Shown piece after piece: positions 52,530 to 60,781 of a stretch of 64,000 nt of DNA; the stretch's first letter is position 1, and each line of letters starts with the position of its first letter. The position numbers and the translations under genes are program-made. Source of the stretch: Natronorubrum halalkaliphilum (GTDB lineage: Archaea > Halobacteriota > Halobacteria > Halobacteriales > Natrialbaceae); assembly GCF_009834785.1 (NCBI RefSeq), contig NZ_WUYX01000070.1:145622-209621 (forward strand), read 5' to 3'. The notes beneath the pieces were generated by a model, which saw only the letters and a program-made list of their open reading frames with translations, was not told the origin of the DNA and ran no database searches.

Positions 52530-53285
52530 ATGAATCGAAGACGGTTCGCCGCCGCGGTTACGGCCGGAGCGGTGAGCGCATCGGCAGGGTGTCTCAGCGA
52601 TCTCATCGACGACGTGACGACGTTCGAGGCCTCGCCAATTCGGGTTTCCGAGACCGCCGCCGATGAGGCCGGCTACGAGTACCAGGGAACCGAAGAACGG
52701 GTCGAAGAACGGGAAGTCGCCGGTGAGAGCATCGAGGCGACGAACTACATCAGTCGGTACACCCGGACGATCGATCTGCCGATCGATGCCCTCGGCGGAG
52801 AGACCGAGGCGGGCGTCTTCGGCGTCGTCTCCACGCCCCAGGTTCACGTCGCGGGCGAGGACTTCAACCCGGTCGGCGACATGAACGAGGCCGAACTGGC
52901 CGAACACGTCCAGGACCAGTACGACGAACTCGAGATCGATCGGAACGTCGGCGGCCGAGCTATCGAACCGGACGAACTCTCCTCGACGGTCTCGTTCGAG
53001 ACCTACGAGGGAACGGCGACCCTCGAGGGAGAGACTGGCGTCGACGTCTACGTCGATATCGCCCAGCCGGACCACGACGACGACCACCTCGTGGTGATCG
53101 GCGTCTACCCCGACGACGAGGCCGTTCCGCTCGAGGACGAACGGGAGCGAATCGATACGCTGGTCGCCGGCCTCGAGCACGGCGACGACGTGGATGTCGA
53201 TATCGTCGAGGGGAGTGCTGATGATGGAGATGGCGACGGTGACGATGACGACGACGGCGATGACACAAACGCAGACGACGAGTAG
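52530..53285 (+). CDS. Tat lipoprotein, DUF6517-like
   Basis: The protein has 251 residues. MNRRRFAAAVTAGAVSASAGC is a Tat signal with a lipobox Cys21. The mature domain (about 25-220) begins FEASPIRVSETAADEAGYEYQG and contains TFTR-like strands (ISRYTRTIDLPIDAL). I recall this family as DUF6517. The C-terminus (about 225-251) is a poly-Asp tail. Cell-surface, lipid-anchored, function unknown. Confidence 0.82.
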   Translation: MNRRRFAAAVTAGAVSASAGCLSDLIDDVTTFEASPIRVSETAADEAGYEYQGTEERVEEREVAGESIEATNYISRYTRTIDLPIDALGGETEAGVFGVVSTPQVHVAGEDFNPVGDMNEAELAEHVQDQYDELEIDRNVGGRAIEPDELSSTVSFETYEGTATLEGETGVDVYVDIAQPDHDDDHLVVIGVYPDDEAVPLEDERERIDTLVAGLEHGDDVDVDIVEGSADDGDGDGDDDDDGDDTNADDE

Positions 53286-53456
53286 GTTCCTGCGGGCGGC
53301 AAAACTGTGACAGTCTCCGCGTGCAACGATCGGTAATCGAACGACCCCGGTCGAGAGCCCTTCGACGGTGACAGAGCATGTAGCGGTCTCGGTGGTTTGT
53401 GTTTTCACCGGCTCTCAGTCACTCAACTCTGCTCGAGATCCGGGGCTCGAGTCCGC

Positions 53457-54599
53457 TCAGAATCCGAGTGCTGCGGTAAGCGACAGCCCGCTCGCGATCG
53501 CACCGAGCAGGTAGCCGCCGATCGCACCGCCGTTGAGCAGCGGAAGCCCCGCGTGAGCCCGTCCCTTGAGGACCATATGCATGAGCACGAGCAGGCCCGC
53601 GATCGTTCCGAGGAGCGCACCCAGTGCGGGGAGGTTCAACGCGATTCCCGGCACGTCGATCGTGCCGACGTCGAGGAAGTACGCCGCGCTCGCGACGAGG
53701 ATCGTGGGGATGACGGCGTCTCCCAGACCGATGAACAGCGCGTCGCGCTCGAGAGCGTCAGCGACCGATTCGTCGGCGTCGGGTTCCGACTCGACGTCGC
53801 CGGGACTCGAGTCGGCGTTGGAGCCGGCTTCGGCAGTTGTCTCTGTCGCGCCGGTCGCCGCTTCCGCTGGACCACCGTTGGCTACAGCGTCCGGTGTCGA
53901 TTCGGTGGTGTCCGAGCGAGGGGAAGCATCGGTCGAGCCGTCGCGTTCGTTTTCAGTGTTATTGGAATCGTCGAGAACGTCGTCAGTGCTGCCCGACTCG
54001 AGATAAGAGAACGAAAGCGACGTGGGGATGACGAGGATGACCGGAATCTTGAGATCCATCACGCCGTCGGCGAGGTCGAGCATGTGCTCGGTCTGGTAGA
54101 CGCTGATCGCGTCGTAGACGGCGAGGACGGTAAGTAGCAGAATTGCCGGCAGAAGTCCGAAACTAATGCCGAACAGGGCGGCGGCGCCCGCACCCATCAC
54201 CACGCCGGCGATGTCGATCACGTACCACTCCGGATAGAACAGGAGCGCGGCCCCGAACGCGACGGCACCGAGCGCGGCGATGACGTTGACCGAGCCCACG
54301 GTGATCGTCGGCGGGGCGAGTTCGGCGAAGACGAACCACGCCAACATCATGCTGACGCCGATGATCATGGCCTTGATGAGCCACTCGACGTCGTACTTGA
54401 ACGTCACGAGCATGAGCGCGGTCGCCGCGAGAATAATTGCGAAGTAAACGAGACTGTTCGCCGGATCGTCGGGGTCGTCGACGGCCTGATGGCCCGCTTC
54501 CTGGAAGGGATCGACCAGTGCCAGCGCGCCGAGCTGGACACCGAGGAAGAGCACCACCGTCACGCCGACGGCGAGGAGGGCTCGCGTCCGAGGGTTCAT
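53457..54599 (-). CDS. presenilin-like A22-family intramembrane aspartyl protease
   Basis: The protein has 380 residues from ATG 54599. It has the catalytic YD (Y162-D163, in VLAVYDAISVYQTEHMLDL) and GLGD (D294, FIGLGDAVIP) pair, plus PAL (324-326), the three hallmarks of presenilin/signal-peptide-peptidase families. About nine transmembrane segments fit. Between helix 6 and 7 is an acidic Ser/Thr/Asp/Glu-rich loop of about 80 residues (about 203-283) not needed for the fold. The enzyme should cleave membrane-spanning helices of substrates; none is known here. Confidence 0.92.
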   Translation of the reverse strand: MNPRTRALLAVGVTVVLFLGVQLGALALVDPFQEAGHQAVDDPDDPANSLVYFAIILAATALMLVTFKYDVEWLIKAMIIGVSMMLAWFVFAELAPPTITVGSVNVIAALGAVAFGAALLFYPEWYVIDIAGVVMGAGAAALFGISFGLLPAILLLTVLAVYDAISVYQTEHMLDLADGVMDLKIPVILVIPTSLSFSYLESGSTDDVLDDSNNTENERDGSTDASPRSDTTESTPDAVANGGPAEAATGATETTAEAGSNADSSPGDVESEPDADESVADALERDALFIGLGDAVIPTILVASAAYFLDVGTIDVPGIALNLPALGALLGTIAGLLVLMHMVLKGRAHAGLPLLNGGAIGGYLLGAIASGLSLTAALGF

Positions 54600-54727
54600 A
54601 GGCCGGCGTTTGCACCCCGCTCCTATGGGTGTTTTCGTCTCCGCTCGAGTCGGGTGTCCGTTTGTGCGGGGCGTGTCCGGTCCCACGCGACGAGAGCCGC
54701 CGCACCTATTTTCCGGGCGATCGCTGG

Positions 54728-54976
54728 TCAGCGAGTGTAGAGCGTCGATCCGACCAGCGACGGCAGATGGACGCCGTCGTCCGGCGTCACCGTGACGTAG
54801 GGGCGATCGACCGGCCCGAAGACATCGACGACGCGGCCGACCTCCTCGAGCGAATCGTCGAGGACCATCGTCCCGATCTCGTTGCGGTACGTTTCGCCGT
54901 CGTCCTCGTCGGTGTCGTCGGTCCGCAACACGGCAAGTCCCTGTGCGGTACGGACGACGGAGCCAACCCGGCGCAT
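54728..54976 (-). CDS. gar1: H/ACA ribonucleoprotein subunit Gar1
   Basis: The protein has 82 residues from ATG 54976. The small beta-barrel Gar1 fold is visible in RRVGSVVRTAQGLAVLRTDD, IGTMVLDDSLEEVGRVVDVFGPV and RPYVTVTP. It helps position guide-RNA-directed pseudouridine synthesis with Cbf5, Nop10 and L7Ae. It begins one base after the SRP19 stop, a gene pair known in haloarchaea, so the two are co-transcribed. Confidence 0.92.
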   Translation of the reverse strand: MRRVGSVVRTAQGLAVLRTDDTDEDDGETYRNEIGTMVLDDSLEEVGRVVDVFGPVDRPYVTVTPDDGVHLPSLVGSTLYTR

Positions 54977-54977
54977 C

Positions 54978-55259
54978 TTACTCGCGCATCGCGACGACGT
55001 ACGCCGCGACGGCTTGGACGAGATCGTTCTTCGACGAGTCGTCGGCCCCGCGGACGACGACCCGGCCGCGGTCGGCCCAGTGCTCGCGGGAGTAGGCCTT
55101 GTCCCGCTCGATCGTGGCATCGTACCCGATCTGCTGGACTGCCTTGGCGATTTCGTCGACCGACGGCTCTTCGACTGCGAGATCCTGTGACACGCGCCGC
55201 CCCTCGGCCCGTGAGAGGCCCGCATCGAGATAGGCGGGCCAGATAACGTTCTCGACCAT
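54978..55259 (-). CDS. srp19: signal recognition particle subunit SRP19
   Basis: The protein has 93 residues from ATG 55259 ([23 protein letters not shown]). [13 protein letters not shown] and the conserved [12 protein letters not shown] region match SRP19, which stabilises SRP RNA for SRP54 binding. A longer frame upstream adds nothing conserved. It is followed one base later by gar1. Confidence 0.95.
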   Translation of the reverse strand: MVENVIWPAYLDAGLSRAEGRRVSQDLAVEEPSVDEIAKAVQQIGYDATIERDKAYSREHWADRGRVVVRGADDSSKNDLVQAVAAYVVAMRE

Positions 55260-55319
55260 GCGTTCATCTCGAGGGGCCGGTGAGTAAACCTTTTTCAAAA
55301 TAAGACGACAGTGAGACGG

Positions 55320-56462
55320 TTATCTGCGGCGTGCGAGGAAGGCAGTTCCGAGGAGTGCGGCGACGGCCACGGGGATACCGAAGCCGGGGATCGTTTCGGC
55401 CGCGTCATCGTCCTCGTCTGCGTCGGTATCGCTCGCATCGTCGCCGTTCTCGTCAGTCGCGCTGTCATCGCTCTCGGTGTCCTCGAGGCCCTCGACCGCC
55501 GCCTCGTAGGCGTCAGGGTGGACAGCCTCGACGATGTCGACGACCGCGTAGACGACCTGCGGAGCGGGCTGGTTGAGCTGGTTGGCGTCGACGGCGATGA
55601 CGTTACCGTCCTGGTAGGCCGACGTCGATTCGGCGATGTCGGGCATCAGAACCTCCGGCTCGGCATCGTCGGAGTGGATGATCCAGTCGGGATCTTCCTC
55701 GACGAGCGTCTCCTCGGAGAGCTGTTCGTAGCCGGATATTCCCGCGCGTTCGCCGATGTTCTCGACGCCGGCGGTCGTCAGCACTTCGTGGATGAACGTC
55801 TCGGTTCCGGCGGTCGTTCCGTCGTCGCCCATCGCGTAGTAGGCAAGCGGCCGATCGGCGTCTTCGAGGGCCGTCTCGACGGTCTCGAGGCGCTCGTCCA
55901 TCCAGTCGACGGTTTCTTCGGCACCGTCGCACTCGTCGGTGAGTTCGCCGGTCTGGAAGACGTTGTCGCGGACGTCGTCGACCGATTCGGCTTCGTCGAA
56001 GTGGTAGACGTCGAGGCCGGCCTGACGGAGCGTGTCGATATCGTCGTCGAACGTCGCGTTTGCGGCCAGAACGACGTCCGGCTCGAGGTCGATCACGCGC
56101 TCGTGGATGATCTCGTAGCCGTCGGTGATGGCCTCACGGTCGCCCATCTCGAGGTCGGCCGTCGCCGGGTTATCGGGCATGCCGGTGAGTCGGTCTTCGG
56201 CGCCGATTTCGAAGACCGTCTGGGCGTCGCTCGGCTGGAGCGCGACGACGGACTCCGGTGGTTCATCGAGCGTGATCGTTTCGCCGGTCGCATCTGTCAC
56301 CTCGAGTGGGTACTCACAGTCCATCTCGTCCGATTGGGCGGCGGCCGAAGCGTCGAGTCCGACGCCGGTTCCTGCCCCTGCTCCCGCCCCCGCGACGGCG
56401 GGCGCGAACAGCGAGAGGGTGAGTAACGCGGTGATGAGTACAACGAATTTTTGTCGCATCAT
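55320..56462 (-). CDS. btuF: vitamin B12/Fe-siderophore-type substrate-binding protein with PGF-CTERM anchor (BtuF)
   Basis: The protein has 380 residues. After a signal (about 1-26) comes a periplasmic-binding lobe pair of the BtuF/FepB type: CEYPLEVTDATGETITLDEPPESVVALQPSDAQTV, IDLEPDVVLAANATFDDD, and IIHSDDAEPEVLMPDI. The acidic stalk (about 320-355) ends in PGFGIPVAVAALLG and a C-terminal RRR, a classic PGF-CTERM signal. The divergent btuC-btuD operon 57 bases away identifies a B12-type importer, although cobalamin and siderophore-binding cannot be told apart by sequence alone. Confidence 0.88.
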   Translation of the reverse strand: MMRQKFVVLITALLTLSLFAPAVAGAGAGAGTGVGLDASAAAQSDEMDCEYPLEVTDATGETITLDEPPESVVALQPSDAQTVFEIGAEDRLTGMPDNPATADLEMGDREAITDGYEIIHERVIDLEPDVVLAANATFDDDIDTLRQAGLDVYHFDEAESVDDVRDNVFQTGELTDECDGAEETVDWMDERLETVETALEDADRPLAYYAMGDDGTTAGTETFIHEVLTTAGVENIGERAGISGYEQLSEETLVEEDPDWIIHSDDAEPEVLMPDIAESTSAYQDGNVIAVDANQLNQPAPQVVYAVVDIVEAVHPDAYEAAVEGLEDTESDDSATDENGDDASDTDADEDDDAAETIPGFGIPVAVAALLGTAFLARRR

Positions 56463-56483
56463 CCGATAGATCGTGGTTCTTCA

Positions 56484-56495
56484 ACAAATATTTGT
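56484..56495. promoter_or_regulatory. 12-base palindrome between btuF and btuC; likely shared promoter/operator
   Basis: ACAAATATTTGT is a perfect palindrome centred 27 bases from btuF ATG (56462) and 30 bases from btuC ATG (56520). Its AT core could be the TATA box for both strands, or the target of a dimeric repressor. Confidence 0.6.
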
Positions 56496-56519
56496 CTAAC
56501 CCAACCGAGGTTGTAGTGT

Positions 56520-57650
56520 ATGGAACACGCGGTCCGGACCGTTTCGTGGTCGGCGGGGCTGGTGGTGGTGCTTGTCGCCGTAGTCGTCGCTAGCGCTGCA
56601 CTCGGGGCGGTCAGGATCGATCCGCTGATCGTCGGAATGGCGATCCTCAACAGTGTCGCCGTCCCGTCGGGTTTCACACTCGGCAGTTCGACGATCCCCG
56701 CTATCGGTGTCGGTATCCCGTTCCCGAGCGTCGAGTACACCTCGGTCTTCTCGTTCGACGTGCCGGATTCCCACCAGACCATCGTCACCGACATCCGGCT
56801 TCCGCGGATCGCCCTCGCAGCGACGGTCGGCTTCTCGCTCGCGGCCGCGGGAACGGTCATGCAGGGGTTCTTCCGCAACCCGCTCGCCGATCCGTCGATC
56901 ATCGGCGTCTCCTCGGGTGCCGCCGCGGGGGCTGTCGCGGCCATCGCGTTTCCGGCGCTGATTCCGTTCGGCGGCCTCCACCTCGCGGCGTTCGTCGGCG
57001 CACTGGGGACGGCGTTTCTCGTCTACGCGATCGCGACCGAGGGCGGACGAACGCCGGTCGCCACGCTGTTGTTGGCGGGCGTCGCGATACAGGCCTTTCT
57101 CGGGGCGCTGATCTCGTACATGCTCGTCTACAGCGGCGACGACCTCAGACAGGCCGTCATCTGGATGATGGGGCACCTCAGCAACAGCAACTGGAACGAC
57201 GTCGCGTTCGCGTTACCGGTGACCGTCGTCGGCGTGGCGATCCTGCTCACCTACACCCGCGAGATGAACGTCCTTCTGCTGGGCGAGGAGGACGCCCACC
57301 ACCTCGGCGTCAACGTCGAGCGGACCAAGCTCCTCTTGCTCGCGCTCGCGAGCATCGTCACCGCGGCCGGCGTTGCCGTCGCAGGCGTCATCGGGTTCGT
57401 CGGCCTCGTCGTTCCCCACATCATGCGGCTGCTCGTCGGCCCCGATCACCGGATCCTGTTGCCGACCAGCGCGCTCGCCGGAGCCTCGTTTCTGATCGCG
57501 ACGGATACGATCGCTCGCCTCGGAACCCTCTCGCTGCCCTTCGGCGTCGCCGTCGACACGCCCGTCGTTCCCGTGGGCATCATCACGGCCGCGCTGGGGG
57601 CCCCGTTCTTCCTCTTCTTGCTCACCCGTCGGGAGGTGCACTCGGTATGA
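56520..57650 (+). CDS. btuC: vitamin B12-type ABC importer permease (BtuC)
   Basis: The protein has 376 residues with about ten transmembrane segments of the FecCD/BtuC family. Motifs include RLPRIALAATVGFSLAAAGTVMQG, GVSSGAAAGAV, ADPSIIGVSSG, LLLAGVAIQAFLGAL and LVVPHIMRLLVGPDHR. The extra loop at about 45-80 is longer than in bacterial BtuC. Its stop overlaps the btuD ATG by 4 bases, so the two are co-translated. It imports the ligand delivered by the divergent BtuF. Confidence 0.93.
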   Translation: MEHAVRTVSWSAGLVVVLVAVVVASAALGAVRIDPLIVGMAILNSVAVPSGFTLGSSTIPAIGVGIPFPSVEYTSVFSFDVPDSHQTIVTDIRLPRIALAATVGFSLAAAGTVMQGFFRNPLADPSIIGVSSGAAAGAVAAIAFPALIPFGGLHLAAFVGALGTAFLVYAIATEGGRTPVATLLLAGVAIQAFLGALISYMLVYSGDDLRQAVIWMMGHLSNSNWNDVAFALPVTVVGVAILLTYTREMNVLLLGEEDAHHLGVNVERTKLLLLALASIVTAAGVAVAGVIGFVGLVVPHIMRLLVGPDHRILLPTSALAGASFLIATDTIARLGTLSLPFGVAVDTPVVPVGIITAALGAPFFLFLLTRREVHSV

Positions 57651-59203
57651 ATCCGTTCTCGAGTTCCTCGAGTGCCTCGAGTGGAAATTCGAACGACGAT
57701 ACCGAAGGCGGTGAGGACGCGGGTGGAGTTGACGGAAGCGGTGATGGGAGCACGCGCGATGCGGATCGGCGGGCAATACAAACGGGGTCAGAACACGCAT
57801 CGGAACCGGAAACGCTCGAGCCCGCGACGATCAGCGTCGAGAACCTGTCGCTGTCCTTCGGAGACCTCTCGGTGCTCGAAAACGTTTCGCTGACCGTCGA
57901 CCCCGGCGAGTTCGTGGGCTTCGTCGGTCCCAACGGGGCCGGCAAGACGACGCTCCTCCGGGCGATCAGCGGCGCGCTCGAGCCCGATAGCGGAACGGTG
58001 ACGATCGACGACACCGACGTTCACGACGTCTCCTCGAAGGCCTCGAGTCGACTCGTTTCGGTCGTCCCCCAGGATACCGCGCTGTCGTTTTCGTTCCCCA
58101 TCCGCGACGTCGTCGAAATGGGACGGCACCCACACCGGTCGCGGTTCTCGTCCCCGACGCGCGAGGACAGCCAAGCGGTCGAGCATGCCCTCGAGCGGAC
58201 GCGAACGGCCGACCTCGCCGACCGACCGATCGACGAAGTGAGCGGGGGACAGCGCCAGCGAGTCGTCCTCGCGCGGGCGATTGCCCAGGGAACGCCGGCG
58301 ATGTTGCTCGACGAGCCGACCGGAAGCCTCGACATCAACCACCAGCTCGAAACCCTCGAGTTGGTCCGAGAACTGGTCGACGACGGTCGAACCGTCTGTG
58401 CGGCGATCCACGACCTCGATCTGGCCGCGCGGTACTGCGACCGACTCGTGATGCTCGCCGACGGCGGCGTCTATCGGAGCGGGCCCCCGGCGGAGGTCCT
58501 GACCGGCGAGGCGCTCGCCGACGTCTTCGACGCGTCCGCGACGGTCACGGAGAACCCGATCACGGGGACGGAAACGGTGACGGCGCTTCCGGATCGGATT
58601 CGATCCGGCCAGATCCCGAGAGACGACGACAGCGACACGCAGGTTCGCGTCCACGTCCTCGGCACCGGTTCGATCGCGGCGCGCGCCCTCACCCGACTGG
58701 ACGCCACAGGTGCGGGCCTCGAGGTCTCCGTCGGCCCCGTCACGAGCGGCGATGTCGCGGCCCAAACGGCTCGGTCGCTCGCGGTCGACCGGCTCGAGAT
58801 CCCGCCGTTCGAATCGCTCTCGCCGGCGGATCTGGTGACGTTCGAGAACCGCGTCGAGGAAGCCGACGCGGTCGTCATCGCCGAGAGCGTGTTCGAGTCG
58901 AGCGGTCCGGGGACGCGACAACTCCTCGAGTCCGCGGATGCAACGGCCGACTCGATTGTGATCGTCGCGGACGACTCGTCTCGAGCGGACACCGCCGGCT
59001 CTCGGGACCGAACTCGGGGTACCGAGGCGACGCCGGAAACGCTCCTCGAGGCAGTCTCGAACGCGGTCGAGAACGGTCCCGATTCGTCGGCCCCGGTTTC
59101 CGATCGGGCCTCGTCGGGAGCCGGGTCCGGATCCGGATCCGGGTCGACGTCTTCGGACCGGGACTCGAGTTCGGGGCTGTCGGCCGAGTCCTCCGGGGAC
59201 TGA
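57647..59203 (+). CDS. btuD: BtuD ATPase with an extra C-terminal domain
   Basis: The protein has 518 residues, about twice the usual BtuD length. A Ser/Asp-rich leader (1-60) is followed by the ATPase: Walker A GPNGAGKT, Q-loop PQDTALSF, signature VSGGQRQR, Walker B AMLLDEPTGSLD, and H-loop IHDLD. After about 310 a Rossmann-like domain begins (RVHVLGTGSIAARALTRL, DAVVIAESVFESSGPGTRQLL) and runs to about 470. A Gly/Ser tail follows. The C-terminal domain could bind a nucleotide or regulate transport. Some haloarchaeal BtuD are known to be long. Confidence 0.9.
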   Translation: MNPFSSSSSASSGNSNDDTEGGEDAGGVDGSGDGSTRDADRRAIQTGSEHASEPETLEPATISVENLSLSFGDLSVLENVSLTVDPGEFVGFVGPNGAGKTTLLRAISGALEPDSGTVTIDDTDVHDVSSKASSRLVSVVPQDTALSFSFPIRDVVEMGRHPHRSRFSSPTREDSQAVEHALERTRTADLADRPIDEVSGGQRQRVVLARAIAQGTPAMLLDEPTGSLDINHQLETLELVRELVDDGRTVCAAIHDLDLAARYCDRLVMLADGGVYRSGPPAEVLTGEALADVFDASATVTENPITGTETVTALPDRIRSGQIPRDDDSDTQVRVHVLGTGSIAARALTRLDATGAGLEVSVGPVTSGDVAAQTARSLAVDRLEIPPFESLSPADLVTFENRVEEADAVVIAESVFESSGPGTRQLLESADATADSIVIVADDSSRADTAGSRDRTRGTEATPETLLEAVSNAVENGPDSSAPVSDRASSGAGSGSGSGSTSSDRDSSSGLSAESSGD

Positions 59204-59300
59204 TACGAACTGCCGTAACGAGGTACCGCTGCAACCACATGCTGCAACTACGGGCCGTCGATGGTCCCACCGGTACTGACTTGCAGGGGGCCGTGCGTGA

Positions 59301-59447
59301 CTAGTGCCCGAGCAGACGGAGGATGACTCCGAGGACGAGACCCGAAATCCCGACGACGATCCCGACGCCGGGGATGACGGGGATCGGAATGAGACCGATC
59401 CCGAGAACGATCGCGAGGACGATGACGATCGTGGAGAGTCGGACCAT
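59301..59447 (-). CDS. 48-residue hydrophobic membrane protein
   Basis: The protein starts at ATG 59447 (MVRLSTIVIVLAIVLGIGLIP) and is almost entirely hydrophobic, with two helices joined by IPVIPGVGIVVG and ending in RLLGH. The Pro/Gly periodicity (IPIPVIPGVG) suggests a hairpin. Codon use is haloarchaeal. Function unknown. Confidence 0.55.
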   Translation of the reverse strand: MVRLSTIVIVLAIVLGIGLIPIPVIPGVGIVVGISGLVLGVILRLLGH

Positions 59448-59548
59448 ACTCGAGATAACCGGGAAAGGCGTGTAGCCGTTATGCTTGCTCTCGCGGCCGA
59501 CAACACCGGTCGTATTCACCGCCGCGATCTGACCGTAACAATCGAAAA

Positions 59549-60643
59549 TCACGCGAGTGCAGCTAACAGGTCCTCGTACAACCGTTCCTCACGATCCGCG
59601 AGATCGTGGATCGTCTCGGCGGTGTCGGTCAACGCCGGCCGCAACCGGTCGGGATCGGACCGCTCGCTCGCCTCTTCGAGCGATCGACCGACCGCCGTCC
59701 AGTCGGTCGCGATGGCGTTCATGCGCGAGACCGCGTCGTCGGGGAGTTCGGGCACCGTATCGTCGACCGTCTCGAGGAAATCGGCGTACAGTTGGCGGAA
59801 GGCACCCCCGCCGGTTCCGCGGCGCTCGACGTTCTGGTAGGCGAACCTGACGCTCCACTGCGGGTCCTCGAAGTCGACCCAGGTTGGCAACTCGTCGGCG
59901 AAGCGTCTGATGCCCGCGATTCCCTGGGTTCCGAACTCGCTCTTACGGTCGCTCGTACCCACACACTCACTCTCACCCGCGCTCTCGCTACTGCTAGCCG
60001 TCCCGCTATCTCGTCCGATCGGTCCGTCGGAACCGCTGGAGGCGAGCATGCCGCGAGCCATTTCGGCGATAGCCTCCGGCGCGGCCGCCTCGAGCGATCG
60101 ATCCGGCCCGGGGTCGGCGACGACGAGGTGGCGGTTCCGGAGGGGCAACACGGAGTTCGATGACATCGCGTCGTGGAGCCGATCGAACGGCACCCGCTGG
60201 AGCGCGTCGAATTCGCTGTCCGAGAGGACGACGGTCTCCTCGTCGTCTTCGACCCCCACACAGAGAACCGAGTGAGGCGCGAAGTGGGTGTCCGTCTGGA
60301 AGTAGTCGAGGTGGTAAATGTCGGTGAAAACCAGCACCGGGTCACCGCCAGCGACGCGAGCACGGATTCGGTCGCGAACCGTCCGCCAGTCGTCTCCTTC
60401 GCGACTGTCGACGGCGATGCCGAGCGTCTCAAAGAACGTTTCCTCGAGTCGCGGCGGTCGGCCGAAGAAGCCGCGGTGAGGGCTCTCTGGGAGCTCGAAA
60501 TAGGTGAATCCGAGCCCGGCGGCCAGACCGAAACAGGTCTCCTCGTCGTACCCCCAGTCGTAGTACAGCGCGAGGTTTCGAAGGGCGGTCGAGCCGCAGT
60601 GACGACCGGTCCGGTGACGGTAGTCGTTCATCGTCGCTTCCAT
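59549..60643 (-). CDS. BtrH N-terminal-domain-like protein (papain-like fold)
   Basis: The protein has 364 residues from ATG 60643, with an alternative ATG four codons later. RTGRHCGSTALRNLALYYDWGYDEETCFGLAAGLGFTYF puts Cys16 at the start of a papain/C39-like fold, as in the BtrH family, whose founder transfers an acyl chain in butirosin biosynthesis. HFAPHSVLCVGVEDDE supplies a candidate catalytic His. A low-complexity Ser/Glu stretch (about 200-225) separates it from a helical C-terminal domain (about 240-364). It is divergent from gatE. Acyltransferase or peptidase activity is a family-level guess. Confidence 0.72.
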   Translation of the reverse strand: MEATMNDYRHRTGRHCGSTALRNLALYYDWGYDEETCFGLAAGLGFTYFELPESPHRGFFGRPPRLEETFFETLGIAVDSREGDDWRTVRDRIRARVAGGDPVLVFTDIYHLDYFQTDTHFAPHSVLCVGVEDDEETVVLSDSEFDALQRVPFDRLHDAMSSNSVLPLRNRHLVVADPGPDRSLEAAAPEAIAEMARGMLASSGSDGPIGRDSGTASSSESAGESECVGTSDRKSEFGTQGIAGIRRFADELPTWVDFEDPQWSVRFAYQNVERRGTGGGAFRQLYADFLETVDDTVPELPDDAVSRMNAIATDWTAVGRSLEEASERSDPDRLRPALTDTAETIHDLADREERLYEDLLAALA

Positions 60644-60749
60644 GCGTGCTACTGCCAACGAGAGTCCAATAACGATTCGGATCGGCGTGTCACCGGCGAA
60701 TACACCGAGCGAGCAGTGGGCGAGTGCCAGTCCGGCCGCAACTGGACGG

Positions 60750-60758
60750 TTTTTTACC
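60750..60758 (+). promoter_or_regulatory. TATA-like T-run promoter of gatE
   Basis: TTTTTTACC lies 24-32 bases before ATG 60782, fitting a leaderless transcript. Confidence 0.6.
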
Positions 60759-60781
60759 CTTCCGTCTCCGAGTGGCCGCCA

